NCBI RefSeq assembly: GCF_039673065.1
Contig: NZ_JBDJKW010000002.1
Coordinates: 62,001-126,000 of the forward strand
Reading direction: 5' to 3'
DNA: 64,000 bases
Source: Allobosea sp039673065
Lineage (GTDB): Bacteria; Pseudomonadota; Alphaproteobacteria; Rhizobiales; Beijerinckiaceae
In this document: positions 49,246-56,625 of the stretch, piece by piece
Numbering within the stretch: position 1 is the first letter of the stretch
How the letters are laid out: each line of letters begins with the position of its first letter
Position numbers and translations under genes: made by a program
The notes under the pieces: generated by a model
Seen by the model: the letters and a program-made list of their open reading frames with translations, nothing else
Told to the model about the DNA's origin: nothing
The model's database searches: none

Positions 49246-50004
49246 ATGTCAGCTTCGTCCCGCCTGTCCCCGCGTCAGGGCGCCACCGCGGCGAGCACGG
49301 TCCGTGGCCTCGCGCTCGTGCTGGGCGCCGCCGTCGCGCTCGCGCCGTTCGCCGCTCTCGCCCAGCAGAAGCCGGCGCAGCGCCCGGCCCAGCCCGCCCA
49401 GCAGCAGCAGCAGGCGCCCGCCAACGGCCCGACGGTCGTGCAGGTCAAGCCCGAGCCGTCCCAGACCAGCTGGACCAAGGTCTGCGGCCAGGACCAGGCT
49501 GCCGGCAAGGAAATCTGCTACACCACCCGCGACTTCGTCTCGGATCAGGGCCAGCCGGTCCTCGCCGCCGCCGTCTATGACGTGAAGGGCGACGCCAACA
49601 AGATCGTGCGCTTCCTGATGCCGCTCGGCCTGCTGCTGCAGCCCGGCATCCGCTTCGGCGTCGACAATGCGCAGCCGGTCACCGGCCGCTATGCGATCTG
49701 CTTCCCGAACGGCTGCTTCGCCGAGGCGCAGGTCAAGGACGACTTCATCAACGCGATGAAGAAGGGCAACACCCTCAATGTCAGCGTCCAGAACCAGGGC
49801 GCGCGCGAGGTCTCCTTCGCCATCCCGCTGACCGACTTCGCCAAGGGCTTCGACGGCGCGCCGATCGATCCGAAGGTGCTCGAGGAGCAGCAGAAGCAGC
49901 TGCAGGACGAGATGGCCAAGCGTCAGGAAGAGCTGCGCAAGCAGCTCGGCGGTGGCGGCGCGGCCGCACCTGCGCCCGCTCCGGCCCCCGCGCCGAAGCA
50001 GTAA
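49246..50004 (+). CDS. Invasion-associated locus B (IalB) family protein
   Basis: Predicted periplasmic protein of the family named from Bartonella IalB, widespread in alphaproteobacteria and also in non-pathogens. The product is 252 aa. The signal peptide VRGLALVLGAAVALAPFAALA ends near residue 43, followed by a Gln/Pro/Ala low-complexity linker. The IalB domain has SWTKVCGQ, GKEICYTTRDFVSDQGQPV and CFPNGCFAEAQV, with paired cysteines. A charged EEQQKQLQDEMAKRQEELRK stretch near the C-terminus predicts a coiled coil, followed by an AP-rich tail. The gene is divergent from the solute-binding protein. Confidence 0.88.
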   Translation: MSASSRLSPRQGATAASTVRGLALVLGAAVALAPFAALAQQKPAQRPAQPAQQQQQAPANGPTVVQVKPEPSQTSWTKVCGQDQAAGKEICYTTRDFVSDQGQPVLAAAVYDVKGDANKIVRFLMPLGLLLQPGIRFGVDNAQPVTGRYAICFPNGCFAEAQVKDDFINAMKKGNTLNVSVQNQGAREVSFAIPLTDFAKGFDGAPIDPKVLEEQQKQLQDEMAKRQEELRKQLGGGGAAAPAPAPAPAPKQ

Positions 50005-50035
50005 GCGGCGTCTGCCGCTTCAGCTGATGACACCG

Positions 50036-50063
50036 GAACGCCGGGCCGCGAGGCCCGGCGTTC
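50036..50063. terminator. Strong hairpin between ialB-like gene and DUF2939 gene
   Basis: A perfect 12-bp stem (50036-50047 with 50052-50063) closed by a GCGA loop and followed by TGCGTTTC. It lies between convergent stops at 50004 and 50070 and probably serves both. Confidence 0.75.
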
Positions 50064-50069
50064 TGCGTT

Positions 50070-50669
50070 TCAGGAACCGGTCGAGGGGAGCTTGCGGCCG
50101 AGATCGTCGACGAGCCGGTCGATCCAGGAGCGCGGCAATTCGATCGACGTCACGCGCCAGCGCACGCCCTGAAGCCGCAGGCCCAGCGCGAGCGTGCCCT
50201 CAGCGCTGTCGGGCGCTTCGGCGCGGAAGGCGGTGGGACCGGTGAAACCCGCGGTGCGCAGCAGCTCCAGCCCGCCGCGCAGGCGCCCGAGCGAGGGCAG
50301 TGAGGCGGCCTCGCCGGCCAGCGCCGCCGGCGGGCGGCTGTCGCGCAGCAAGGCTTCCACGGCTTCTGGGGTGAAGGTCTCGGCGAGGTAGGCGTTGACG
50401 AAGCCGCCGACCACCATCGCGCCGGCCTGCCGACCGAGCGGCGACTGCTTCGCGATGTCGGGGTTCCTCGCCAGGAAGGCGCGCGCGAGCTGGCGTGCGA
50501 TCGACTGGCGCAACTGGGGTAGGTCGAGGCGGGCGGTCACGGCCTCGACCCGGCGTGCCTCCAGATCCTGCGCCAGCCGGGCGACGGCGAGATAGGGCGA
50601 GGCGACATAGCCGAGGGCAACGGCCGCAAGCGCGGCGCCGATCAGAATCGTGCGGGTGTGACGAGCCAT
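50070..50669 (-). CDS. DUF2939 domain protein
   Basis: The product is 199 aa. An N-terminal hydrophobic segment (ILIGAALAAVALGYVASPYLAV, residues 8-29) is either a signal anchor or signal peptide. The following VEARR/LDLPQLRQSIARQLARAFL region and the C-terminal GVRWRVTSIELP strand match DUF2939, a family of unknown function found in alphaproteobacteria. Confidence 0.8.
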   Translation of the reverse strand: MARHTRTILIGAALAAVALGYVASPYLAVARLAQDLEARRVEAVTARLDLPQLRQSIARQLARAFLARNPDIAKQSPLGRQAGAMVVGGFVNAYLAETFTPEAVEALLRDSRPPAALAGEAASLPSLGRLRGGLELLRTAGFTGPTAFRAEAPDSAEGTLALGLRLQGVRWRVTSIELPRSWIDRLVDDLGRKLPSTGS

Positions 50670-50740
50670 GCCCAGCCAACGCGCCGGGCGGGATCGGGTT
50701 CGGCCCTGCGACAGAGGGGCAGGTGAATCCGGCGCCTGTC

Positions 50741-50771
50741 ACGAAAACGCCCCGGCCTGTCGGCCGGGGCG
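50741..50771 (-). terminator. Intrinsic terminator of the small Tat-protein gene
   Basis: A perfect 10-bp stem (50748-50757 with 50762-50771) with a 4-base loop. On the minus strand it is followed by TTTTCGT (50741-50747 complement). It lies ten bases after the minus-strand stop at 50782. Confidence 0.8.
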
Positions 50772-50781
50772 CGGAAGCGGA

Positions 50782-51033
50782 TCAGTAGACCCAGCGGCAG
50801 TGGCGCACCGGGCGGCCGAACCGGTCACGGCGCACCGTGCAGACGCGGCGGCGGTGGCGCCGCGGGCGGCGGCGGTGGTGATACTGGCTGAACTCGGCCT
50901 CGAGCGTGTCGAGATCGCTGGCAGTATCGGCCGGCAGCGGGGCTGCGAGCGTGTCCGTGCTGGTCAGCGTGGCACCGGCGGCAGTCACGGCGAGGCCGCC
51001 GAAGAGTGCGGTCATGAAAGAACGGCGGTTCAT
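50782..51033 (-). CDS. Small Tat-exported basic protein (hypothetical)
   Basis: The product is 83 aa. A twin-arginine leader starts at once (MNRRSFMTALFGGLAVTAAG, cleavage near residue 31 after TLAA). The mature peptide has a short acidic part followed by a strongly basic His/Arg tail (YHHRRRPRRHRRR) with two cysteines and a CRWVY end. GGAG lies eight bases upstream of the ATG and a good terminator follows the stop, both supporting a real monocistronic gene. I do not recognise a characterised family. Metal or polyanion binding in the periplasm is only a guess. Confidence 0.7.
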   Translation of the reverse strand: MNRRSFMTALFGGLAVTAAGATLTSTDTLAAPLPADTASDLDTLEAEFSQYHHRRRPRRHRRRVCTVRRDRFGRPVRHCRWVY

Positions 51034-51232
51034 GTCATGTCTCCTGAGTATAAATCGCCCACTTGAACGCTGTCACGGTCGGGTATGGACGATGAATGCA
51101 GCATGAAAGCTGATGGCATACGGGCCGACAGGTCCGCATTGCTGGACTGGATCGCCTTTGGGTTAGCGAAGGGTTAATCCGGCCGGTGGGGCCCGGCCTG
51201 TTCCGGGCGCATGAGGGCCCGCGCTCGCTCCG

Positions 51233-52042
51233 TCATGCCGCCGTGGCCGCCGCCTCGGATTCGCCGTCGAGGTGCAGGCCGAACCCTGCGGCGCCCCTGT
51301 CGCCGAGGCCGGGTCGGAGCTGCATGGTGGGGATGAGGTAGTCGCCGCCGTTCTGCCGGCGATAGGGGATCGGCGTGGTGGCCTCGAGCGTCCGCATGCG
51401 CGTGCGCAGGGCCTGCGCCAGCCCCTCGAACCCGGCGGCGTCGAGCCGGTCGACCTGATAGGCGACGAAGGGCGGCAGAACCGTGTAGCCGGGATAATGC
51501 AGGATGCCGTGATTGATCGGGAAGAGCAGGTCGTCGATCGGCCCGTTGATGCCGCGCGGCCCGTAATGCTCGGCCCAGCCGCCGGCGGTGACGACGAGCA
51601 TCGCGCGCTTGCCCGCGAGACGGCCCTCGCCATAGCGGTCGCCCCAGCGCGTCGCGTCGTGCACACCGACGCCATAGGCGAAGCCGTGGGCATAGACGCG
51701 GTCGACCCAGCCCTTGAGGATGGCGGGCATCGAGAACCACCAGAGCGGGAACTGCAGGATCAGCATGTCGGCCCAGAGCAGCTTCTCCTGCTCGGCCTTG
51801 ACGTCGTCGGTCAGCGTCCCCGCCGCGAAGTCGGCGCCCGATGCGGCCGGCACCTTCAGCCGGGAGTCGGTGGCCAGCGAGGGGAAGTCGGCCCGGTCGA
51901 TCTGCGCCTTCCAGCCCTGGGCGTAGAGATCGCTGACGCCGACCGTGTGGCCCTGGGCCTCCAGTTCGGCGACGGCGATGTCGCGCAGCGCCGCGTTGAG
52001 CGATTGCGGCTCGGGATGGGCGAAAACGAGCAGGATGTTCAT
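51233..52042 (-). CDS. NAD(P)H dehydrogenase (quinone) / flavodoxin-fold oxidoreductase
   Basis: The product is 269 aa with the NQO1/MdaB-type flavodoxin-like fold. It begins MNILLVFAHPEPQSLNAALR, has the FMN/FAD-binding LILQFPLWWFSMPAILKGWVDRVYAHGFAYG near residues 96-126 and LVVTAGGWAEHYGPRGINGP further on. It probably performs two-electron reduction of quinones or nitro compounds. It is divergent from a LysR regulator with only 90 bases between start codons, a layout that usually means direct control by that regulator. The long C-terminus (after residue 200) is typical of this subfamily. Confidence 0.88.
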   Translation of the reverse strand: MNILLVFAHPEPQSLNAALRDIAVAELEAQGHTVGVSDLYAQGWKAQIDRADFPSLATDSRLKVPAASGADFAAGTLTDDVKAEQEKLLWADMLILQFPLWWFSMPAILKGWVDRVYAHGFAYGVGVHDATRWGDRYGEGRLAGKRAMLVVTAGGWAEHYGPRGINGPIDDLLFPINHGILHYPGYTVLPPFVAYQVDRLDAAGFEGLAQALRTRMRTLEATTPIPYRRQNGGDYLIPTMQLRPGLGDRGAAGFGLHLDGESEAAATAA

Positions 52043-52132
52043 GGGGAAACTCCGGTGATGCGATCCTTCCCGAAATGGCCGATAAGGGGTTGCTGCGGAA
52101 GTCGGCGGCAATGGATATGATCCTGCCGGAAA
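52043..52132. promoter_or_regulatory. Divergent control region, quinone reductase / LysR
   Basis: The 90-base spacer between two divergent start codons must hold both promoters and, by the LysR paradigm, a T-N11-A regulator site. Several T-N11-A placements fit, so no single operator is assigned. Confidence 0.45.
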
Positions 52133-53065
52133 ATGGATAGACCAGACGCCACCCTGGAGCGCATGCGCAGCTTCGTCCGCGTTGCGGAGCGCGGCAGCCT
52201 GTCGGCCGTGGCGCGCGCCTTCGGCATCGGCCAGTCGAGCGTCACGCGGCATCTGCGCGAGCTCGAGCAGGCGGTCGGCGTGCCGCTGCTGAGCCGCACG
52301 ACACGCCGCGTCACGCTGACCGCGGAAGGGCGCGGCTATTACGCCCACTGCCTGCAAATCCTGCGGCTGGTCGAGCAGGCCGCCGACGAGGCGCGCGCGG
52401 CGCGCGGCGCGCCGGCCGGCGCGATCCGCATCTCCTGCACCGGCGCGCTCGGGGTGCTGCATCTCGGCCGGCTGATCTTCGCCTTCCAGGACCGCTATCC
52501 CGAGATCTGCGTCGAACTCGGCCTCACCGACGAGCGGATCGACCTGGTGCGCGAGGGTGTGGACGTGGCGATTCGCCTCGGGCCGCTCAGCGACAGCTCG
52601 CTGAAGGTCAGGGCGCTCGGGCAGTCGCGGCGGGCCCTGGTGGCGGCGCCGTCCTATCTCGCCAGGCGCGGGCGCCCCGCGAGCCCGCAGGACCTGCGCG
52701 GCCATGAGGCGATCCGCATGACGAACATCGCCAGCAGCGACCTGCTGGTGCTGGAGGGGCGGGACGGTGCGCGCCACGAAGTGCCTTTCACCGGACGGCT
52801 GCGGCTCGACCACGGCCTCGCCGCGCGCGAGGCGCTGCTGGCGGGCCGTGGCGTCGCGCCGGCGCATTGCTGGCTGGTCGACGACCTGCTCGCCGACGGG
52901 CGGCTCGAGGTGGTCCTGCCGGATTACGCCCTGCCGCCTGTGCCGCTCAGCATGCTGATCCTGCCGGAGCGGGCGGCGATCGCCCGCGTCCGCCTGCTGA
53001 TCGACGATCTCGCCGAGGCGATCGGCCGCCTGCCGGGCATCGAGCGGGCGCGGCCGGCCGGATAG
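52133..53065 (+). CDS. LysR-family transcriptional regulator
   Basis: The product is 310 aa. The winged helix-turn-helix covers residues 8-65: MRSFVRVAERGSLSAVARAFGIGQSSVTRHLRELEQAVGVPLLSR. The LysR substrate-binding domain of the CrgA-like group follows (AIRISCTGALGVLHLGRLIFAFQDRYP, VREGVDVAIRLGPLSDSSL). It probably controls the divergent quinone reductase in response to an electrophile or quinone; the inducer is unknown. Confidence 0.92.
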   Translation: MDRPDATLERMRSFVRVAERGSLSAVARAFGIGQSSVTRHLRELEQAVGVPLLSRTTRRVTLTAEGRGYYAHCLQILRLVEQAADEARAARGAPAGAIRISCTGALGVLHLGRLIFAFQDRYPEICVELGLTDERIDLVREGVDVAIRLGPLSDSSLKVRALGQSRRALVAAPSYLARRGRPASPQDLRGHEAIRMTNIASSDLLVLEGRDGARHEVPFTGRLRLDHGLAAREALLAGRGVAPAHCWLVDDLLADGRLEVVLPDYALPPVPLSMLILPERAAIARVRLLIDDLAEAIGRLPGIERARPAG

Positions 53066-53144
53066 GGCCGCCTTGCGCCCGGTCAATGGCCAGCGCCGCG
53101 GCCGGCGCTATGCTGCCTCCGGTGTACAGGCGGGAGGCGGCGCG

Positions 53145-54677
53145 ATGGCGGACGATGTCCGGGACGAGGTGATCGCGCTGTTGCGGGCCGAGCTCGGCGG
53201 TGGCGAGATCCGGCTGGTGCGCACGCATATCTCGCTGGTGCTGATCGGCGCGACGCGCGTCTTCAAGCTGAAGCGGGCGGTGACGCTGCCCTATCTCGAT
53301 TTCGCCACGCCGCGCCTGCGGCTCGCGGCCTGCGAGCGCGAGCTCGCGCTGAACCGGCGGACCGCGCCGGCGCTCTATCGCGGCGTGCGGCGCATCACCT
53401 GCGAGGCGGACGGAGGCCTGCGGCTCGACGGCGCCGGCGAGCTGGTCGACGCGGTGGTAGAGATGGCGCGCTTCGACGAGGCGGGGCTGTTCGACGCCAT
53501 GGCGCAGGCCGGCACGCTGACGCCTGCGCTGGTCGCCGGGCTCGCCGAGCGGATCGCTTCCTTCCACGCGCTGGCCGCGCCGCGCCAGGACAGCGGTGGC
53601 GCGGCGGCGATGGCGGCGGTGCTCGCCGTCAATGCGCGAGCCTTCCGCAGCAGCCGCGTCTTCGCGCCGGATGCGCTCGCCAGGCTGGAGGCTTCTTTCC
53701 AGGACGCTCTCGCCCGGCACGCCCCGCTGCTCGATGCGCGCGGCCGCGCCGGCATGGTGCGGCTCTGCCATGGCGATCTGCATCTGCGGAACATCTGCCT
53801 GTTCGCCGGCGAGCCGACGCTGTTCGACGGGCTCGAATTCGACGAGGCGCTGGCGACGACCGACGTGCTCTACGATCTCGCCTTCGTGCTGATGGACCTG
53901 TGGCATCGCGGCCTGCCGGCGCTGGCGAACCTGCTGCTCAATCGCTATCTCGACGCCGCGCCGGAGCAGGAAGCCGGACTCGGCCTGCTGCCGTTCCTGA
54001 TGGCGGTGCGGGCGGCGGTCAGGGCGCATGTCGCCGCGGCGCAAGCCGGCGAGGACGCGGACAAGCGCGCCGAGGCGCTGTCCTATGCCGCGCTGGCGGA
54101 GGCGCTGCTGGCGCCGCAGCCCGCGCTTCTGATCGCGGTCGGCGGCTTCTCGGGCTCGGGCAAATCGACGGTCGCGGCGGCTCTCTCTCATGCGGTCGGG
54201 CCGGCGCCGGGGGCGCGGATCCTGTCGAGCGACCGGCTGCGCAAGCAGCGTTTCGGCGTCTCCGCGCAGACGCGCCTGCCGCAGGAGGCGTACCGGCCGG
54301 AGGTCTCGGCCGAGATCTATGCCGGGCTGATGCGGCGCGCCGAAACCATCCTGCGCGGCGGCCATGGCGTCGTGGCGGATGCGGTGTTCGACCGGGAGGA
54401 CGAGCGGGCGCGGACCGCCGCTGTGGCGCAGGCGGCTGGCGTGCCTTTCCTCGGCCTCTGGCTCGATGTGCCGCAAGACGCGCTGGCGGCGCGGGTTGCC
54501 GCCCGGCGCGATGACCCGTCGGACGCGACACCCGCCGTGGTCGCGGCGCAGCTCGCCCGCGGCGCCGGTCCGGTCGAGTGGCGGCGGATTGCGGGCGAGG
54601 GCGGGATCGCGGCGGTGGGGGCTGCCGCCTTGCAGGCGGTCGCTCAGGCCCAGGCGGTGGCTCAGGCCATGGTGTGA
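53145..54677 (+). CDS. Two-domain kinase: APH-like N-terminus fused to P-loop kinase
   Basis: The product is 510 aa. The first ~330 residues form an aminoglycoside-phosphotransferase-like kinase with the Brenner motif HGDLHLRNI and the metal-binding FDGLEFDEAL. The last ~170 residues form a P-loop kinase with Walker A GGFSGSGKST, then SSDRLRKQRFG and a QTRLPQEAYRPEVSAEIY segment. The combination matches the COG2187+COG0645 architecture, whose substrate is unknown. CGGGAGG lies seven bases before ATG 53145. Its 3' end overlaps the convergent fabI by 16 bases. Confidence 0.85.
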   Translation: MADDVRDEVIALLRAELGGGEIRLVRTHISLVLIGATRVFKLKRAVTLPYLDFATPRLRLAACERELALNRRTAPALYRGVRRITCEADGGLRLDGAGELVDAVVEMARFDEAGLFDAMAQAGTLTPALVAGLAERIASFHALAAPRQDSGGAAAMAAVLAVNARAFRSSRVFAPDALARLEASFQDALARHAPLLDARGRAGMVRLCHGDLHLRNICLFAGEPTLFDGLEFDEALATTDVLYDLAFVLMDLWHRGLPALANLLLNRYLDAAPEQEAGLGLLPFLMAVRAAVRAHVAAAQAGEDADKRAEALSYAALAEALLAPQPALLIAVGGFSGSGKSTVAAALSHAVGPAPGARILSSDRLRKQRFGVSAQTRLPQEAYRPEVSAEIYAGLMRRAETILRGGHGVVADAVFDREDERARTAAVAQAAGVPFLGLWLDVPQDALAARVAARRDDPSDATPAVVAAQLARGAGPVEWRRIAGEGGIAAVGAAALQAVAQAQAVAQAMV

Positions 54678-55435
54678 AAGCCGCCATCGGCGAAGACGAC
54701 CGAGCCGGTCATCGGCGCTGCGGCCTCGCTGGCGAGGAAGGCGGCTACCTTGCCGATATCGTCGATGCTGACGAGCTGGCCGGCCGGGGTGCGCTCGCGC
54801 ATGCGGTCGAGCAGTTCGTCGAAGCGGTCGATCCCCGAGGCCGCGCGCGTCTTCACCGCGCCGGCCGAGATGGCGAAGGCGCGGATGCGCTCGCCGGCGA
54901 GGTCGGCAGCCAGATAGCGCACGCTCGATTCCAGCGCGGCCTTGACCGGCCCCATCAGGTTGTAGTGCTCGACCACGCGGTCGGCGCCGTAGAAGCTCAC
55001 GGTGAGCAGGGCGCCACCGTCCGTCATCAGCGGCCGGGCGAGCTTCGCCATCCGCAGGAAGGAATGGCAGGACACGTCCATCGCCATGGCGAAGCCCTCG
55101 GCCGAGCAGTCGATCACGCCGGCATGCAGATCCTCACGCGGGGCGAAGGCGATCGAGTGCAGCAGGAAATCGAGCCGGCCCCAGTCGCGGGCGATCTGCG
55201 CGAAGACGTCCTCCAGCTGGCCGGGCTCGCGCACGTCGCAGGGGCCGAGCAGCGAGGCGCCGAGCCCCTCCGCCACCGGGCGGACATGCGGCAGGGCCTT
55301 GTCGTTGAGCCAGGTCAGCGCGACTTCGGCGCCGGCCTGGCGGAAGGCCGCGGCGCAGCCGGCGGCGATGCTGTGCTGGTTGGCGACGCCGACCACGAGG
55401 CCGCGCTTGCCGGAGAGATCGACGATCGCGGTCAC
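54662..55435 (-). CDS. fabI: Enoyl-[acyl-carrier-protein] reductase FabI, likely second copy
   Basis: NAD(P)H-dependent short-chain dehydrogenase-fold enzyme reducing trans-2-enoyl thioesters. The product is 257 aa. The nucleotide-binding GKRGLVVGVANQHSIAAG is at the N-terminus. The catalytic Tyr-x6-Lys is in HYNLMGPVK, and AISAGAVKTRAASGI and the FADGGF end are typical of FabI. The GTG start overlaps the ackA stop (GTGA). Being last in a phaC/acyl-kinase operon and not with fab genes, it may serve CoA-bound or fermentative substrates; this is inference. Confidence 0.9.
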   Translation of the reverse strand: MTAIVDLSGKRGLVVGVANQHSIAAGCAAAFRQAGAEVALTWLNDKALPHVRPVAEGLGASLLGPCDVREPGQLEDVFAQIARDWGRLDFLLHSIAFAPREDLHAGVIDCSAEGFAMAMDVSCHSFLRMAKLARPLMTDGGALLTVSFYGADRVVEHYNLMGPVKAALESSVRYLAADLAGERIRAFAISAGAVKTRAASGIDRFDELLDRMRERTPAGQLVSIDDIGKVAAFLASEAAAPMTGSVVFADGGFHTMA

Positions 55436-56625
55436 GAGGCTCTGCCTTTCGGGTGGAGCAGCGAGACCGCCTCGTCGGCGATGATCTGCTCCTCGTCGGT
55501 GGGGATGACGAAGACGCCGACGCGGCTGCCCTCGGCGGAGATGCGCGGGGCGTTATCGGCGTTGGCAGGCGCGTCCAGCGCGACGCCGAGCCAGGCCAGG
55601 CGGGCGCAGACGGCGGTGCGGATGGCCGGCTGGTTTTCGCCGATGCCGGCGGTGAAGACGATCGCGTCGAGCCCGCCCAGCGTGGTGGCGAGCCGGGCGA
55701 TCTCGCCGGCGATGCGGAAGCTGAAGACGTCGAGCGCCTCGCGGGCTTCGGGCGCCGCGCTCTCGATCAGGTCGCGGCTGTCGGCGCTGATGCCGGACAT
55801 GCCGAGCAGGCCGGACTGCTTGTAGAGCAGCGCCTCAACATCGTCGCGCGAACGGCCCTGCGAGCCGATCAGGTGCAGCACCACGCCGGGATCGAGCGCG
55901 CCGCAGCGCGTCGCCATCGGGATGCCGTCCAGCGCGGAAAAGCCCATGGAGGTGTCGCGGCTGCTGCCGGCCTCCAGCGCGCACAGGCTGGCGCCGCTGC
56001 CGAGATGGGCGACAACGGTGCGCGCCCCGGCCAAAGCGGGCTCGCGCCGCGCCAGCTCGCCGGCGATGAAGCGGTAGGACAGGCCGTGGAAGCCGTAGCG
56101 CTTGACTCCCTGATCGTGCAGCGCGCGCGGGATGGCGAAGCGGCGCACCAGCTCCGACTGGCTGCGGTGGAAGGCGGTGTCGAAGGACGCGGTCTGCGGC
56201 AGCTCGGGCCGCAGATGCCGGATGGCGCGCACGAGCCGAAGTCCCTGCGGCTGGTGCAGCGGTGCCAGCGGCACGAGCGCGTCGAGCGCCGCCAGCGCCG
56301 CGTCGTCGAGCCTGACCGGCCCCGCGAAGCCGTCGCCGCCATGGACGATGCGGTGGCCGACCGCCGCGACGGCGCCGATATCGAAATGCCAGGAGAGGCG
56401 GCGCAGCGCCTCACGCAGCACGTCGTGCAGTTCCTCGTCGGGCGCGGCCTCCAGCGCGATGTCGAAACGGTCCGGCCCCTCGCTGAGGACGAAGCGCAGC
56501 GGCTGCTGGCGGAAGTCGATCATGCCCTTGCCGATCCGGCGCGGCCCGCTCGCCTCCAGGGCGAACAGGCCGATCTTCACGGTGGACGAGCCGGCGTTGA
56601 AGGTGAGCAGCAGTGCGTCGCTCAT
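55432..56625 (-). CDS. ackA: Acetate/short-chain acyl kinase
   Basis: Acyl phosphate + ADP to carboxylate + ATP. The product is 397 aa. ASKHA-fold motifs are present: FNAGSSTVKIG at residues 9-19, ASFDTAFH, YGFHGLSYRF, VVAHLGSGASLCALE and FTAGIGENQPAIR. The sequence is clearly of the AckA type; whether it prefers acetyl-, propionyl- or butyryl-phosphate cannot be read. Both ends overlap neighbours: ATGA with the maoC-pta gene and GTGA with fabI. Confidence 0.92.
   Translation of the reverse strand: MSDALLLTFNAGSSTVKIGLFALEASGPRRIGKGMIDFRQQPLRFVLSEGPDRFDIALEAAPDEELHDVLREALRRLSWHFDIGAVAAVGHRIVHGGDGFAGPVRLDDAALAALDALVPLAPLHQPQGLRLVRAIRHLRPELPQTASFDTAFHRSQSELVRRFAIPRALHDQGVKRYGFHGLSYRFIAGELARREPALAGARTVVAHLGSGASLCALEAGSSRDTSMGFSALDGIPMATRCGALDPGVVLHLIGSQGRSRDDVEALLYKQSGLLGMSGISADSRDLIESAAPEAREALDVFSFRIAGEIARLATTLGGLDAIVFTAGIGENQPAIRTAVCARLAWLGVALDAPANADNAPRISAEGSRVGVFVIPTDEEQIIADEAVSLLHPKGRAS

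Noticed and set aside
51047..51076. Promoter-like pair GTGACA-N18-TATACT (minus strand) before the small Tat-protein gene
   Set aside because: The hexamers match sigma-70 well, but the -10 abuts the Shine-Dalgarno sequence. The predicted start would remove the ribosome-binding site from the mRNA, so I do not list it as a promoter.
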